From the NCBI RefSeq assembly GCF_000022065.1, contig NC_011898.1:3847501-3911500 (forward strand): a stretch of DNA of 64,000 bases, written 5' to 3'. The notes beneath the pieces were generated by a model. That model did no database searches. It had not been told where the DNA came from and saw only the letters and a program-made list of their open reading frames with translations. This document shows positions 43,356 to 52,460 of this stretch, piece by piece (position 1 is the first letter of the stretch; every line of letters begins with the position of its first letter). Source of the DNA: Ruminiclostridium cellulolyticum H10 (GTDB lineage: Bacteria; Bacillota; Clostridia; Acetivibrionales; DSM-1351). Made by a program: the position numbers and the translations under genes.

Positions 43356-44462
43356 TTATTTTGGTTTTACTTGCTGTGCAGAGGTTTCTACAATAATAGA
43401 TACCTGACTTTTATCGCTGTTCACCTTGGCTAAGGACGGGCTAGTTGAAGGAATTAAAGCAGTTATAGGCAGAACAGGGATAAATACAGGTGTATTTCCG
43501 CTACCATCCGATAATACTATGATTCCACATTCATTCTTATATATTGTCCCTGTAGCATGTATGTTTGAGCCCGTATATATGTCAATATCAGTCTTATCGT
43601 TTAAGTATTCGTAGTATGCCGTTACGAGATCAGTATCACAGCCCACAGGGAAAGTCGGCGCCGGCAGATAATCGAAAGAGGGATTGTATACCGTACCATC
43701 GCCTGTATATATTGCTGTTATTGAGTTAACCGGGATTACCTGCTGCTGCCCGCTGTCCATGACAATAAATAAAGCTCCATTTGAACTAACCGAAGAAGAA
43801 AACAGCTGGTGTGGCGTACCGGTTATAGATGAAGCAGTTAAGCCTTTTGTAAAAACAGTTATGGTGCTTGCCGGATAAAACATTATAATCTGCTGAATAA
43901 CGTGTGCCAACTGGGAATAGCAGAAGCAGGTTGCTGAATTTCCTCCGTGTGTTCCTGAGTATGTAAGAAGTAGCTTCGGAAAATACGGCTCCCATGAGAT
44001 ATTATCTGTACCAAATTGTACAACTGTATTTCCATCAGAATTGGTTAAGGCTAAGCCGTTGTTTGCAACGGTTCCGTTAAGCCAGCTGTTCACCAGAGAT
44101 GTTATGTCAATTTCAACTGTTTTGTAAAGATCTGCTGTAGTTACATTAATCTGTGAAGAAGTTGGCGTATAAGCCGGCCGTGTATCATAGGTCACACTAG
44201 TTCTGTTATATGGTTCCATTACTGTATTTACTAAAACAGGGCTGGGATTAGTTCCGCTTTTTGCTATAACAGCCAGCTGAAGAACAGCACTGTCAACAAA
44301 ATTAACGGGTAATGATGGTAATACTATTTGCATTAAACTTATACAATTTTGATACTGTCCATCGGTACCTGCATAGATGGTTGGATACACAGAAAAATTC
44401 ATACCCGGCTGTGCAGAAGATACAAATGTCGTGCTCGGGATATCCACTACAACGGTTGACAT
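43356..44462 (-). CDS. DNRLRE domain-containing protein
   Basis: This 368-residue protein begins with a DNRLRE-type beta-sandwich (residues 1-170): MQIVLPSLPVNFVDSAVLQL, VMEPYNRTSVTYDTRPAYT and VEIDITSLVNSWLNGTVANNGLALT. The remainder (CFCYSQLAHVIQQIIMFYPAS onward) is threonine-, serine- and valine-rich and contains two SH3-like repeats (LFIVMDSGQQQVIPVNSITAI and GIIVLSDGSG). No signal peptide is present, so a forespore/mother-cell or coat location is possible. Function is unknown. Confidence 0.75.
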   Translation of the reverse strand: MSTVVVDIPSTTFVSSAQPGMNFSVYPTIYAGTDGQYQNCISLMQIVLPSLPVNFVDSAVLQLAVIAKSGTNPSPVLVNTVMEPYNRTSVTYDTRPAYTPTSSQINVTTADLYKTVEIDITSLVNSWLNGTVANNGLALTNSDGNTVVQFGTDNISWEPYFPKLLLTYSGTHGGNSATCFCYSQLAHVIQQIIMFYPASTITVFTKGLTASSITGTPHQLFSSSVSSNGALFIVMDSGQQQVIPVNSITAIYTGDGTVYNPSFDYLPAPTFPVGCDTDLVTAYYEYLNDKTDIDIYTGSNIHATGTIYKNECGIIVLSDGSGNTPVFIPVLPITALIPSTSPSLAKVNSDKSQVSIIVETSAQQVKPK

Positions 44463-44532
44463 AATATGATTCCTTCTTTCATATTTGTTATTTTACTTAT
44501 ATAATATGACATTAGGAACACTATGTTGAATA

Positions 44533-45837
44533 CTATTTTTCTTTATTTGTTTTCTTAAACGAATTTTCAATTTCCTTAACCGCCTGCTCCTTTGTAAAAG
44601 TTTTTGCAATATATCCCTGCATTATTTCTCCGAACTTCTGATGAAAATCATCAGTCACATAGTTTACATACATATCTCCAACCCTATTTTCCTTTTTAGA
44701 TGTCTCAAATTCTTTTGCAATCTGCATTTTTGACATATCCCCACCGTTTATGGGCGGCATCACCTTGGCAACCTTTGAAAACCACTTTTTACCGTAGTCG
44801 GAAGTAAAAAGCCAGTTGTATAGGTCCAGAACTTCAGCCAATGCAGGTGAATCCTTGTATATCCTCGTAGCCTGCTCAGTTCCCGCCACAATAAATGCAT
44901 TTGAGGTTTTATCGTCTACCGGGTACCCTGTAACTCCAAGCTTTATTTTGGGATTAATTTTTAGAATATCAGCCTCAGCCCATGAGCCCTGTCCTATAAT
45001 CATAGCCGCCTTTCCCATTGCAAAGTCGGCAAGTTCTGCAGAGAGATCCGTTTCAAGTGGTTTTATATCACCGTACTTTACTGTCAGATCAATAAATTTA
45101 AAGAAATTATCGTTAATAAGGGGGTATGTTTCAAATTTTGCTTTTCCTGACGAAAGACTCTTGACAAGCCCTTCAACATCGTCCGGCTGGGATGCATCTA
45201 AAAAATGAATAAAAACATCCCTGAATACCCAAAATTCGTTATAACCTGTTGAAAAGGGCTGTATACCCTTAGATTTTAGTTTCTGAGCCGCAGCTTCAAG
45301 CTCAACCAATGTTTTTGGTACAGGTATCTTGTTCTTATCAAACAAATCCTTGTTGTATACCAAGCCATATACATTTTCCTTGATAGGGAATCCATAAACC
45401 TTACCTTTATATGACATATTCATTCTGACTTCGTCAGTCATAGCTTTTACAAGAGGTTGCCCTGTAAGGTCATAGGAGTATTTAGCATACTCCTTGATTT
45501 CACTGCCTGCAGAAGTTGTAAAGACATCAGGCATATCTCCTGACTTAATTTTCATTTTAAGCAATTGAGAATAATCCGATTGAACTGTTTTCAGATTAAC
45601 AGTTATGTTTGGTTTGTTCTTTTTATATTCCTTAATATATTCATTTATTGCGTCAACATACTCCGGGTTGTTAACAAAAATGTTGATATTTGCAGAGGTT
45701 ACCTTTGAGGTCTTTGAAGTTTTAGAAGCAGTGCTTTTTGCGGAAGACTTCGGTGAAGCTTCTTCCCTTTTACATCCTGTAAGCATACATACAGACAAAA
45801 TAACAGCTATTATTAAAGATAACAGTCTTCTTTTCAT
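44533..45837 (-). CDS. ABC transporter extracellular solute-binding lipoprotein (family 1)
   Basis: This 434-residue lipoprotein starts MKRRLLSLIIAVILSVCMLTGC, with a lipobox LTGC. It continues as a sugar-type family 1 binding protein (INIFVNNPEYVDAINEYIKEYKKNKPNITVNLKT..DMPDVFTTSAGSEI). The ATG at 45837 is set by AAGGAG; the open frame upstream is chance. No permease or ATPase of an importer lies next to it, so it is an orphan here and may pair with a transporter encoded elsewhere. Confidence 0.92.
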   Translation of the reverse strand: MKRRLLSLIIAVILSVCMLTGCKREEASPKSSAKSTASKTSKTSKVTSANINIFVNNPEYVDAINEYIKEYKKNKPNITVNLKTVQSDYSQLLKMKIKSGDMPDVFTTSAGSEIKEYAKYSYDLTGQPLVKAMTDEVRMNMSYKGKVYGFPIKENVYGLVYNKDLFDKNKIPVPKTLVELEAAAQKLKSKGIQPFSTGYNEFWVFRDVFIHFLDASQPDDVEGLVKSLSSGKAKFETYPLINDNFFKFIDLTVKYGDIKPLETDLSAELADFAMGKAAMIIGQGSWAEADILKINPKIKLGVTGYPVDDKTSNAFIVAGTEQATRIYKDSPALAEVLDLYNWLFTSDYGKKWFSKVAKVMPPINGGDMSKMQIAKEFETSKKENRVGDMYVNYVTDDFHQKFGEIMQGYIAKTFTKEQAVKEIENSFKKTNKEK

Positions 45838-46035
45838 CGGTATTCTCCTTTTTATTCCTTTATCAAGTTTAATATAATCAATATTATGGTTTTTTATACA
45901 GTAAAAGGGTCTTATCATATATACTTTCCGCCCATATAAACCTACTAATGTGGTAAAATACATCATATATATTAATTTACAAAAAATAAGCGGATCCATT
46001 AAAAAGAAAATATCCGCTACTTAACGGGAGGTCAT

Positions 46036-47775
46036 ATGCAAACTTTAAAAAAATTTATCAGATTTTATAAACCCTATAAAAAACTTTTCTTTGTAGATAT
46101 GCTTTGTGCACTTATTGCCTCTGCTATAGACCTTGCTTTTCCACAGATATTGAATCTATTGACAAAGGATGTATTCACAGGCAGTTCTTCTCAAATAATA
46201 CGGTCACTATGGATAATAGGCATAGGTTTAATCTTAATGTATATAGTGAGGTATTTCTGCCAGTATTTTATAACCTCATGGGGACACATAATGGGGGCCC
46301 GTATGGAAAGTGACATGCGTCAGGAATTATTCGATCACTATCAGAAGCTGTCTTTTTCATACTACGACAAAAACAACACGGGAGAGATGATGTCAAAGCT
46401 CATTTCCGATTTGTTCGATATAACCGAGCTGGCCCATCATGGCCCTGAAAACTTTTTCATTTCCGCTATAAAGATAATAGGTTCTTTTATACTGCTGGCA
46501 ATGATTAATGTGCCAATGACACTGATTCTTCTTGCAGTTACTTTAATTATGGGTGTTTTCAGCCTTTTTAAGAACAGAAAAATGCGATCAGTATTTTTCG
46601 ATAACAGAAAAAAGATAGCCAATGTTAATTCACGTTTGCAGGACAGCCTGTCAGGAATCAGGGTGGTCCAATCCTTTGCAAATGAAGAAATTGAAAAGGA
46701 CAAATTCTGCGAAAGTAATTTGAAATTTCTGGACTCAAAAAAGGACAGTTATTTTATAATGGGAAGCTTTCACGCAGGAAATTCTTTCTTTCAGGGGCTG
46801 CTCTACACTGTAGTACTGGTCAGTGGGGGCTTCTTTATAGCCAAAGGTACTCTAAGAGCGGCAGATCTTGCCATTTATGCACTGTATATAGGCATTTTCC
46901 TTAATCCCCTTGATGTTCTCATAAACTTTACCGAGGCGTTTCAGAAGGGACTTTCGGGCTTCAGGCGTTTTCTTGATGTAGTGGAGACAAAGCCTGAAAT
47001 ATTGGACAGAAAGGGTGCAAAACCACTGGTGAACCCACGTGGGGATATCAGCTATAATAATGTCTCATTCAGATATGAGAATGACTCTGAAGTACTGGAT
47101 AACGTGAATATTTCCATAAAAGCAGGAAAAACAATTGCATTTGTAGGACCCTCCGGGGGAGGCAAAACTACCTTATGCTCTCTTCTTCCTCGATTTTATG
47201 ATGTAACAGAAGGACAAATAACAATCGACGGAAAAGATATCAGAGATATAACTCTCAAGTCCCTTCGAAACTGTATCGGAATTGTCCAGCAAGATGTTTA
47301 CTTATTTGCTGGAAGCATCGGCGAAAACATCGCATACGGAAAACCCGATGCATCAGAACAAGAAATAATCCAAGCCGCTAAAAATGCAAACATACATGAC
47401 TTTGTTATGAGCCTTGAAGACGGTTATGACACATATGTAGGCGAACGAGGGACACGCCTTTCAGGGGGACAGAAGCAGAGAATTGCCATTGCCCGTGTAT
47501 TTTTAAAGAATCCGCCTATTCTTATTTTGGACGAAGCCACCTCTGCGTTGGATAATGAAAGTGAACGCCATATACAGGCTTCTTTGGAACATCTTGCAAA
47601 AAACCGTACTACAATAGTAATAGCTCACAGACTTAGTACAATCCGTAACGCAGATGAAATAATCGTTATCAACCAAAGCGGAATTCAAGAAAGAGGTACT
47701 CATGATGAACTGCTAAACCTCAACGGCTTGTATTCAAAGTATTACAACATGCAATTCGAAGGATTAGGTGACTAA
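46036..47775 (+). CDS. ABC exporter (fused permease-ATPase)
   Basis: This 579-residue protein combines six membrane helices (residues 15-300) with a nucleotide-binding domain. It has Walker A GPSGGGKTTL, Q-loop QQDVYLF, signature LSGGQKQRIAIARVF and Walker B LILDEATSALD, then IVIAHRLST. It is of the MsbA/multidrug or lipid exporter class and probably homodimeric. GGGAGG precedes the ATG. A 7-bp hairpin (AGCGGAT/ATCCGCT) lies in the leader. It stands alone as an operon. Confidence 0.93.
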   Translation: MQTLKKFIRFYKPYKKLFFVDMLCALIASAIDLAFPQILNLLTKDVFTGSSSQIIRSLWIIGIGLILMYIVRYFCQYFITSWGHIMGARMESDMRQELFDHYQKLSFSYYDKNNTGEMMSKLISDLFDITELAHHGPENFFISAIKIIGSFILLAMINVPMTLILLAVTLIMGVFSLFKNRKMRSVFFDNRKKIANVNSRLQDSLSGIRVVQSFANEEIEKDKFCESNLKFLDSKKDSYFIMGSFHAGNSFFQGLLYTVVLVSGGFFIAKGTLRAADLAIYALYIGIFLNPLDVLINFTEAFQKGLSGFRRFLDVVETKPEILDRKGAKPLVNPRGDISYNNVSFRYENDSEVLDNVNISIKAGKTIAFVGPSGGGKTTLCSLLPRFYDVTEGQITIDGKDIRDITLKSLRNCIGIVQQDVYLFAGSIGENIAYGKPDASEQEIIQAAKNANIHDFVMSLEDGYDTYVGERGTRLSGGQKQRIAIARVFLKNPPILILDEATSALDNESERHIQASLEHLAKNRTTIVIAHRLSTIRNADEIIVINQSGIQERGTHDELLNLNGLYSKYYNMQFEGLGD

Positions 47776-47782
47776 GTTACTC

Positions 47783-47828
47783 AAAAAGGCTGTAGAACCC
47801 ACCAAAGTGGATTTTACAGCCTTTTATT
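47783..47828. terminator. Bidirectional terminator after the ABC exporter
   Basis: AAAAGGCTGTA and TACAGCCTTTT pair, with an inner CCAC/GTGG stem and T/A runs at both ends. It sits between two convergent genes. Confidence 0.88.
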
Positions 47829-48855
47829 ATGTGAATGATGCAAGCCTCTTCTTACCGGTAATATCCTGTATTGGCTTGATATCCTGGGTAACCTCAATAG
47901 TTCCAAGGTATTCACTCTTTGCATTCCTAACTGCAAAATACCGGATGTACGCAAATCTGTCCCCCATCCTGATCCAGAAGTCCTCGTGATCCTTTTTGCC
48001 GGAGCTGAGCTCCTCTACAATTTTTTCAACAATATGAACACTGGCTGGAGGATGGCAGTTCTGGACTTCCCTGCCTATAATTGCCTTTGTTCTTGCGAAT
48101 ATCCTTTCCTTTCCCTGTGTAAAGTATTTCACGATTCCATCCTTGTCTACGAAAGTCATATCAAAAGGAAGTGTATTCAAAACTGCATTAATTTCATCGG
48201 GAGACATAATTCCTGCATCAAACTTGATATACCCGTTATTAGACGGCTGTTCACCTTCTTTTTCAACCTTTTTTTCCACGTTGACCTTAACGGGCTCCCA
48301 TTTAGCAACGTTATCTAAAAAACAGTATCCTATCTCACTGCTACCCTCTTCGATAATGAACCATTCATCCTCCGCCAATGTTTCCATAACCATTGGAAAA
48401 AGGATATTTTCTTCTTTAAAAATCATCTCTTTTACTCTTACAGTCGTTTCTTCCGCCTTGCCTGTCAAGTGCTCCCTGTTAACACTGCTGTAGTCTGATA
48501 ATAATGCCCTCACTTCCTTAATGGCATCTCTTATCTCATCATCAACTCCCCACATTACCTTAGGAGGTGCCGTAATTTGATACTTTTCCATAAAAGGAAA
48601 CAAAAGATTTTCCTTTCTTGAGTAGTGCTTGTCAATTTCCCAAAGCTTTTCAAAGCCATTTCTGAGATTTTGTATATTTTCATGTGAATCCTTGCTTCGG
48701 AATTTATCAATATCTGTCTTGATTTTGTCGATCAGACTTTCTATTTTTTTATTTTCAAGCTTAAAAGTGTGGACAGGGTGTCCCGGAACATCCTCCGGCT
48801 TTTGTGGCCTGTGAATTTCTTCAATCGAACCCTTAAAAACAGCCGTTAAAAGCAA
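47827..48855 (-). pseudogene. 5'-truncated DUF438/hemerythrin/PAS protein
   Basis: The frame opens at a TTG (48855) with LLTAVFKGSIEEIHRPQKPEDVPGHPVHTFKLEN, which in full-length DUF438 proteins lies after an N-terminal domain of roughly 70 residues. That domain is absent. A hemerythrin-like domain (about 30-155, HYSRKENLLFPFME, EENILFPMV) and a PAS-like domain (about 225-325) remain. The first codons lie in a terminator hairpin and no ribosome binding site is visible. I read it as a gene that lost its start; it could still give an internal-start protein. Confidence 0.65.
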
Positions 48856-48877
48856 ATCTCAGATTGCTTTTAGCGGC
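48835..48877 (-). terminator. Terminator after the 97-residue gene
   Basis: GCCGTTAAAAGCAAATC and ATTGCTTTTAGCGGC form a long stem with loop TCAG. On the minus strand TGTTTTT follows. It runs into the truncated DUF438 frame. Confidence 0.8.
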
Positions 48878-48893
48878 CTCTATCCCTTGTGAA

Positions 48894-49187
48894 TTAAAGA
48901 CAAACCTTTTGTTTTGTTTCGCCCTCTATTTTTCCAATACCATAACCGTAGCAAAAAGATTGGTACATACTTGTTACTATCAGTGAATGTAAACAATCCC
49001 TTTCTTCCTCGTTAAGCCCCATATCCATAGTTCGCATAAAATTTCTTGTTTTATCACGTGCTATAAGCTTTATAGCCTCTCTTGTGCCTGCCAGATCCTT
49101 TTCCAGTTTTTCTTTTCCCTGATGCAGGTATTCTTTTATGATGGTTTCAAATGTTTGTGACGGTTGTACATTGTGAGTATCTGCCAT
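48894..49187 (-). CDS. Unrecognised small protein, 97 residues
   Basis: This protein has no recognised family. It is helical and charged (FETIIKEYLHQGKEKLEKDLAGTREAIKLIARDKTRNF) with a C-terminal stretch SMYQSFCYGYGIGKIEGETK. The start at ATG 49187 is set by GGAGGCTAAA; the frame opens earlier at 49262. It is separated by less than 90 bases from the DUF951 gene upstream and ends just before a strong terminator. Confidence 0.65.
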   Translation of the reverse strand: MADTHNVQPSQTFETIIKEYLHQGKEKLEKDLAGTREAIKLIARDKTRNFMRTMDMGLNEEERDCLHSLIVTSMYQSFCYGYGIGKIEGETKQKVCL

Positions 49188-49274
49188 TTTAGCCTCCATA
49201 ACCCAATATCCTAAGATAAAGGCTCTTTTGTAATATTTAATAATATTACTAAGTGTTTCCATGACATGGATTTC

Positions 49275-49484
49275 CTATACATCCGCCTTGTCAGATACCA
49301 TAAATTTTATAATCTTTTTTACGCTCTTTTCAAATTTAGTTCTAGCCAGCATTACCTGGTGGGCACAGCCAACACATTTTATCCTGAAATCAGCCCCGGT
49401 ACGAATAATCTCCCATTGCTTGCTGCCGCAGGGATGCTGTTTTTTCATTTCAACTATATCACCAACTGAAAATTTATCAGACAT
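49275..49484 (-). CDS. DUF951 family protein
   Basis: This 69-residue protein follows the DUF951 pattern: KFSVGDIVEMKKQHPCGSKQWEIIRTGADFRIKCVGCAHQVMLAR. The cysteines in HPCGS and KCVGC are conserved and could bind a metal. It commonly lies beside a MscS-type channel in Firmicutes and does so here, 15 bases after it. The ATG follows AAAGGAATAACAAAAC. Confidence 0.9.
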   Translation of the reverse strand: MSDKFSVGDIVEMKKQHPCGSKQWEIIRTGADFRIKCVGCAHQVMLARTKFEKSVKKIIKFMVSDKADV

Positions 49485-49499
49485 GTTTTGTTATTCCTT

Positions 49500-50336
49500 T
49501 CATTCAGGCCTTATAAGTCTGGTTCTGTCAAAGAACTCAAGCCCGTTTTTCTCAAACTCTTCCTTTATTTTAAGACGTATATGCCGTTCAATCTCCCACT
49601 GTCCATTTGGGAGCGTCCGTGCAGTAATCCTAAGATTCATATTATGTTCACCAAGACTGGTTATTCCGAGTATGGACGGTTCTTCAGTAAATGTGTCAAA
49701 TTCATCTTTCACCTCACTGCAAACCTTTTTTGCAATTTCAGTAACCTTACCCATATTGCTTGAATAAGCTATCGGAATATCCACAATAACCAGTTTGTTA
49801 TCTCTGGTATGGTTAATAACCTTTCTTATCTCTCCATTAGGGATAATATACAAATCTCCTGTATAATTTTTCAGTCTTGTAACTCTCAGCTCCATATGCT
49901 CAACAGTACCTGTCAGGCCTTCAATAGTTACCATATCCCCAACTGCATACTGATCCTCAAGGAGTATAAAAAAACCTGAAATTGTATCCTTCACAAGACT
50001 CTGTGCACCAAACCCCAAAGCAACACCTCCTACGCCTGCCGCGGCAAGTATTGCCTTTAAGTCAAGAATCCCTGATAATATTATGAGCAAAGCACTTATA
50101 TAAACAGTGTATTTAAATACGCTTATTGTCAGTGTTGAAATGGTGTCAATCCTTTTATCATCAATCTTAAATTTTAATTTCTTTTGTTTATCAAAAAGCT
50201 TTTTTATTACTATTCTTCCGATTTTTACTAACACAAATGAAACTATCAGGACTACCACTGTTTTAAGTACAATCATGGCAGGGTCGTAAAAATCCCCAAG
50301 CAGATTTTCAAGCCTTTCTTTTAAAGTACCCAGCAA
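49500..50336 (-). CDS. MscS-family mechanosensitive channel
   Basis: This 278-residue channel relieves osmotic pressure. Three membrane helices occur at about residues 20-42, 70-90 and 92-120. The pore helix [35 protein letters not shown]-type sequence is rich in Ala/Gly as in MscS TM3. A beta domain and a C-terminal cytoplasmic cage follow ([27 protein letters not shown]). The start is TTG with GGAGG upstream. It is coupled to the DUF951 gene. Confidence 0.92.
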   Translation of the reverse strand: [278 protein letters not shown]

Positions 50337-50398
50337 TTCTTTTTCCTCCGCTTCTGTGTCATAGCCTAAAAAATTTATAGTGTACTCTTCGGACTATT

Positions 50399-51115
50399 TT
50401 AACATACTGAAACAAGCCTTTCAAATAGCTTTAAATGCGTACGGTTCTTTCTCCACAAATTCTCAGGATGCCACTGTACACTTAGAACGAACTTCTTATT
50501 CTCATTACTTATTGCTTCAATAATACCATCCTTAGAACACGCATTTACAGTAAATCCTGGAGCAACCTCGTTGACGGCCTGATGATGAAAAGAATTAACC
50601 TTCAAATTATCCATTCCAAAAACACTATAAAGGCAGGAAGATTTCATTATATTAACATCGTGTATCTGAAACCACCTTGGAGCCTGCTGACTGTGCTTTA
50701 ACAACGTGTTTCCGGTACTACATTCGGCATATATGTCTTGATATATACTTCCTCCCGCAGCAATATTCATAATCTGACAGCCCCTACAAATACCAAGAAT
50801 AGGTTTATCCATGACTATTGCCTGTTGCGTAAGAAAAATCTCCATACTGTCCCGGATTGGTGAAATTTCATTTGTATATGGCATATTCCCTTTGCCGAAA
50901 TATGCTGCATCGATATCCGGGCCTCCTGAAAGTATAAACCCGTTACATATGTCCAGATACTCAACCCACGCACTTTTTTCTTCAGTTACAGGGATTATAA
51001 CAGGTAATCCTCCACATTGAATAATTGCCTCATAATAATCGTCCTTTAAAGTGCTGATACTTTTCTCATAATCAAATGCAGCAGTAATTCCAATTATCGG
51101 CTTGCCCTTATACAT
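50399..51115 (-). CDS. Gamma-glutamyl-GABA hydrolase-like class I amidotransferase (PuuD type)
   Basis: This 238-residue C26-family hydrolase probably cleaves gamma-glutamyl amides. It has PIIGITAAFDYE, the nucleophile Cys in ILGICRGCQIMNIA, and the His/Glu pair in LSVQWHPENLW. FHHQAVNEVAPGF is also conserved. The ATG at 51115 is set by GGGAGG; the frame opens at 51130. It stands alone; no polyamine genes are near. Confidence 0.9.
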   Translation of the reverse strand: MYKGKPIIGITAAFDYEKSISTLKDDYYEAIIQCGGLPVIIPVTEEKSAWVEYLDICNGFILSGGPDIDAAYFGKGNMPYTNEISPIRDSMEIFLTQQAIVMDKPILGICRGCQIMNIAAGGSIYQDIYAECSTGNTLLKHSQQAPRWFQIHDVNIMKSSCLYSVFGMDNLKVNSFHHQAVNEVAPGFTVNACSKDGIIEAISNENKKFVLSVQWHPENLWRKNRTHLKLFERLVSVC

Positions 51116-51157
51116 TTTTCTGCCTCCCATCTTGATATTTTAGTCTTTATTCAGCGA

Positions 51158-51197
51158 ATAAAAACGGCCTTCCTCTGACTATAGGGAAAACCGTTTT
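51158..51197 (-). terminator. Terminator after rubredoxin
   Basis: AAAACGG and CCGTTTT form the outer stem, with inner TTCC/GGAA pairs. On the minus strand TTTTTATT follows. It lies 36 bases past the rubredoxin stop. Confidence 0.8.
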
Positions 51198-51232
51198 CTC
51201 TCCAGCTTACGTTTTTTATTGTGCATATGCTT

Positions 51233-51391
51233 TTATTGTTTTTCAAACATGTCCTTGCCTACTCCGCAAAGTGGACAAACCCAATCCTCGGGTATATCTT
51301 CAAAAGCTGTTCCCGGTGCAATTCCACCATCGGGGTCCCCTTCTTCTGGGTCATAAACATAACTGCATACTGTACAAACGTATTTATCCAT
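51233..51391 (-). CDS. Rubredoxin
   Basis: This 52-residue iron protein is too short for many gene callers but is clear: [20 protein letters not shown] at the start and [15 protein letters not shown] at the end. The two CxxC pairs bind one iron. It transfers electrons to oxygen- or peroxide-reducing enzymes in anaerobes. The upstream GGAGGGTAACT is a good ribosome binding site. It is transcribed alone, with its own terminator. Confidence 0.96.
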   Translation of the reverse strand: MDKYVCTVCSYVYDPEEGDPDGGIAPGTAFEDIPEDWVCPLCGVGKDMFEKQ

Positions 51392-51474
51392 AGTTACCCT
51401 CCTAATTTAATCCGAGCCGAAAAAGAGATTCTGACTCATTGTATTGTAATTACTACAATATATATTCCCAAATT

Positions 51475-51675
51475 TTATCTTGCATAACACCTTTTTTTAA
51501 AATTTCTTTCAATTTTAAGAGCCTTTTGGTGTTTAGTCGGTTTATACTTCCGGGTATTCGCAGAAGCACTGACTTCTACAGTCTCTGTACTCTGGGAAAT
51601 CAAACGTTGTATTTCATTATACATATAGCATTTAAGATCTTCCAGTCTAGCTCTGATATCATCCCCGCTACTCAT
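51475..51675 (-). CDS. Small hypothetical protein, possibly Spo0E-like
   Basis: This 66-residue protein starts MSSGDDIRARLEDLKCYMYNEIQRLIS, a helix reminiscent of Spo0E-family phosphatases, but the family SQELD motif is not present (only SQSTE). The C-terminus is basic. AGAGGTG precedes ATG 51675. The function is unknown and the Spo0E link is a weak guess. Confidence 0.5.
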   Translation of the reverse strand: MSSGDDIRARLEDLKCYMYNEIQRLISQSTETVEVSASANTRKYKPTKHQKALKIERNFKKRCYAR

Positions 51676-51738
51676 AAAAGCACACCTCTGTCCCCTGCCC
51701 TTGATATTCGCCAAGCAGTATTTATGTATTATAATTTT

Positions 51739-51774
51739 TTAAAAAGATTCTAAGGGCAACTCCTAAGAATCTTC
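51739..51774 (-). terminator. Terminator after the LiaF-like gene
   Basis: AAGATTCTAAGG and CCTAAGAATCTT pair with one mismatch, followed on the minus strand by TTTTTA. It ends the gene at 51818. Confidence 0.8.
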
Positions 51775-51817
51775 TTAATAACTAATACATTATATGCAAT
51801 TAATGAGCAAACAGGCA

Positions 51818-52333
51818 CTAAATTCTTCTATTTCTTGATACTATCAATATTCCTCCCAGAATAAGTATAAGCGGTACAAGGTAGGTTCTTAGTACCCAAG
51901 AATTTCCAAGAGAGAAAGTAAAGAAAATAAGTGATAACCCTCCCAGAATAAATACGGGAATCAAAAGCCCCTTTTCTCTCGTACCAAAAATGTAAAGTTC
52001 AAAGAGTCCTACTGCTACCGCAAGTATAAAGCCCGGCCACATATAGGCCCATAAATTGAACAGCATTGAAATCTGACAAGTGAGACCAGTTACCAGTAAA
52101 ATGCCTCCCGGCACCAACAGTCCGGCATCCGGGGTTTTTGCAGTAAAATATGAGTAATGAAAAATAATTCCAGGAATTATGAGAAACATAGGCCATAAAT
52201 TTGAAAAAAGAAAACCTATATCAAAGATATCAAAATAAATCTGAAATATACCGAAATTGCTGAGTAGAAAAAGTACTCCTAATAATATCAGCACCACTCC
52301 TACAACCATTGTGCCTCTGTGCCTATTATTCAT
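51818..52333 (-). CDS. LiaF/DUF5668-like membrane protein
   Basis: This 171-residue protein is almost entirely membrane-embedded. About five helices are visible, starting MVVGVVLILLGVLFLLSNFGIF and ending VPLILILGGILIVSRNRR. The pattern matches the LiaI/LiaF-TM region of cell-envelope stress proteins, without the soluble C-terminal domain of LiaF. No lia-type two-component genes are adjacent. Confidence 0.75.
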   Translation of the reverse strand: MNNRHRGTMVVGVVLILLGVLFLLSNFGIFQIYFDIFDIGFLFSNLWPMFLIIPGIIFHYSYFTAKTPDAGLLVPGGILLVTGLTCQISMLFNLWAYMWPGFILAVAVGLFELYIFGTREKGLLIPVFILGGLSLIFFTFSLGNSWVLRTYLVPLILILGGILIVSRNRRI

Positions 52334-52460
52334 ATAAATCCTCCTTAAAAGTCCTTTAACATATATAAGAATATTAGTCCAGCTCTATTGCTTCTTATAT
52401 ACTATTATAAGTATAAACTTTTAAAAAGTCTGAAAATGAATTAAATAAAATACTTTATGA

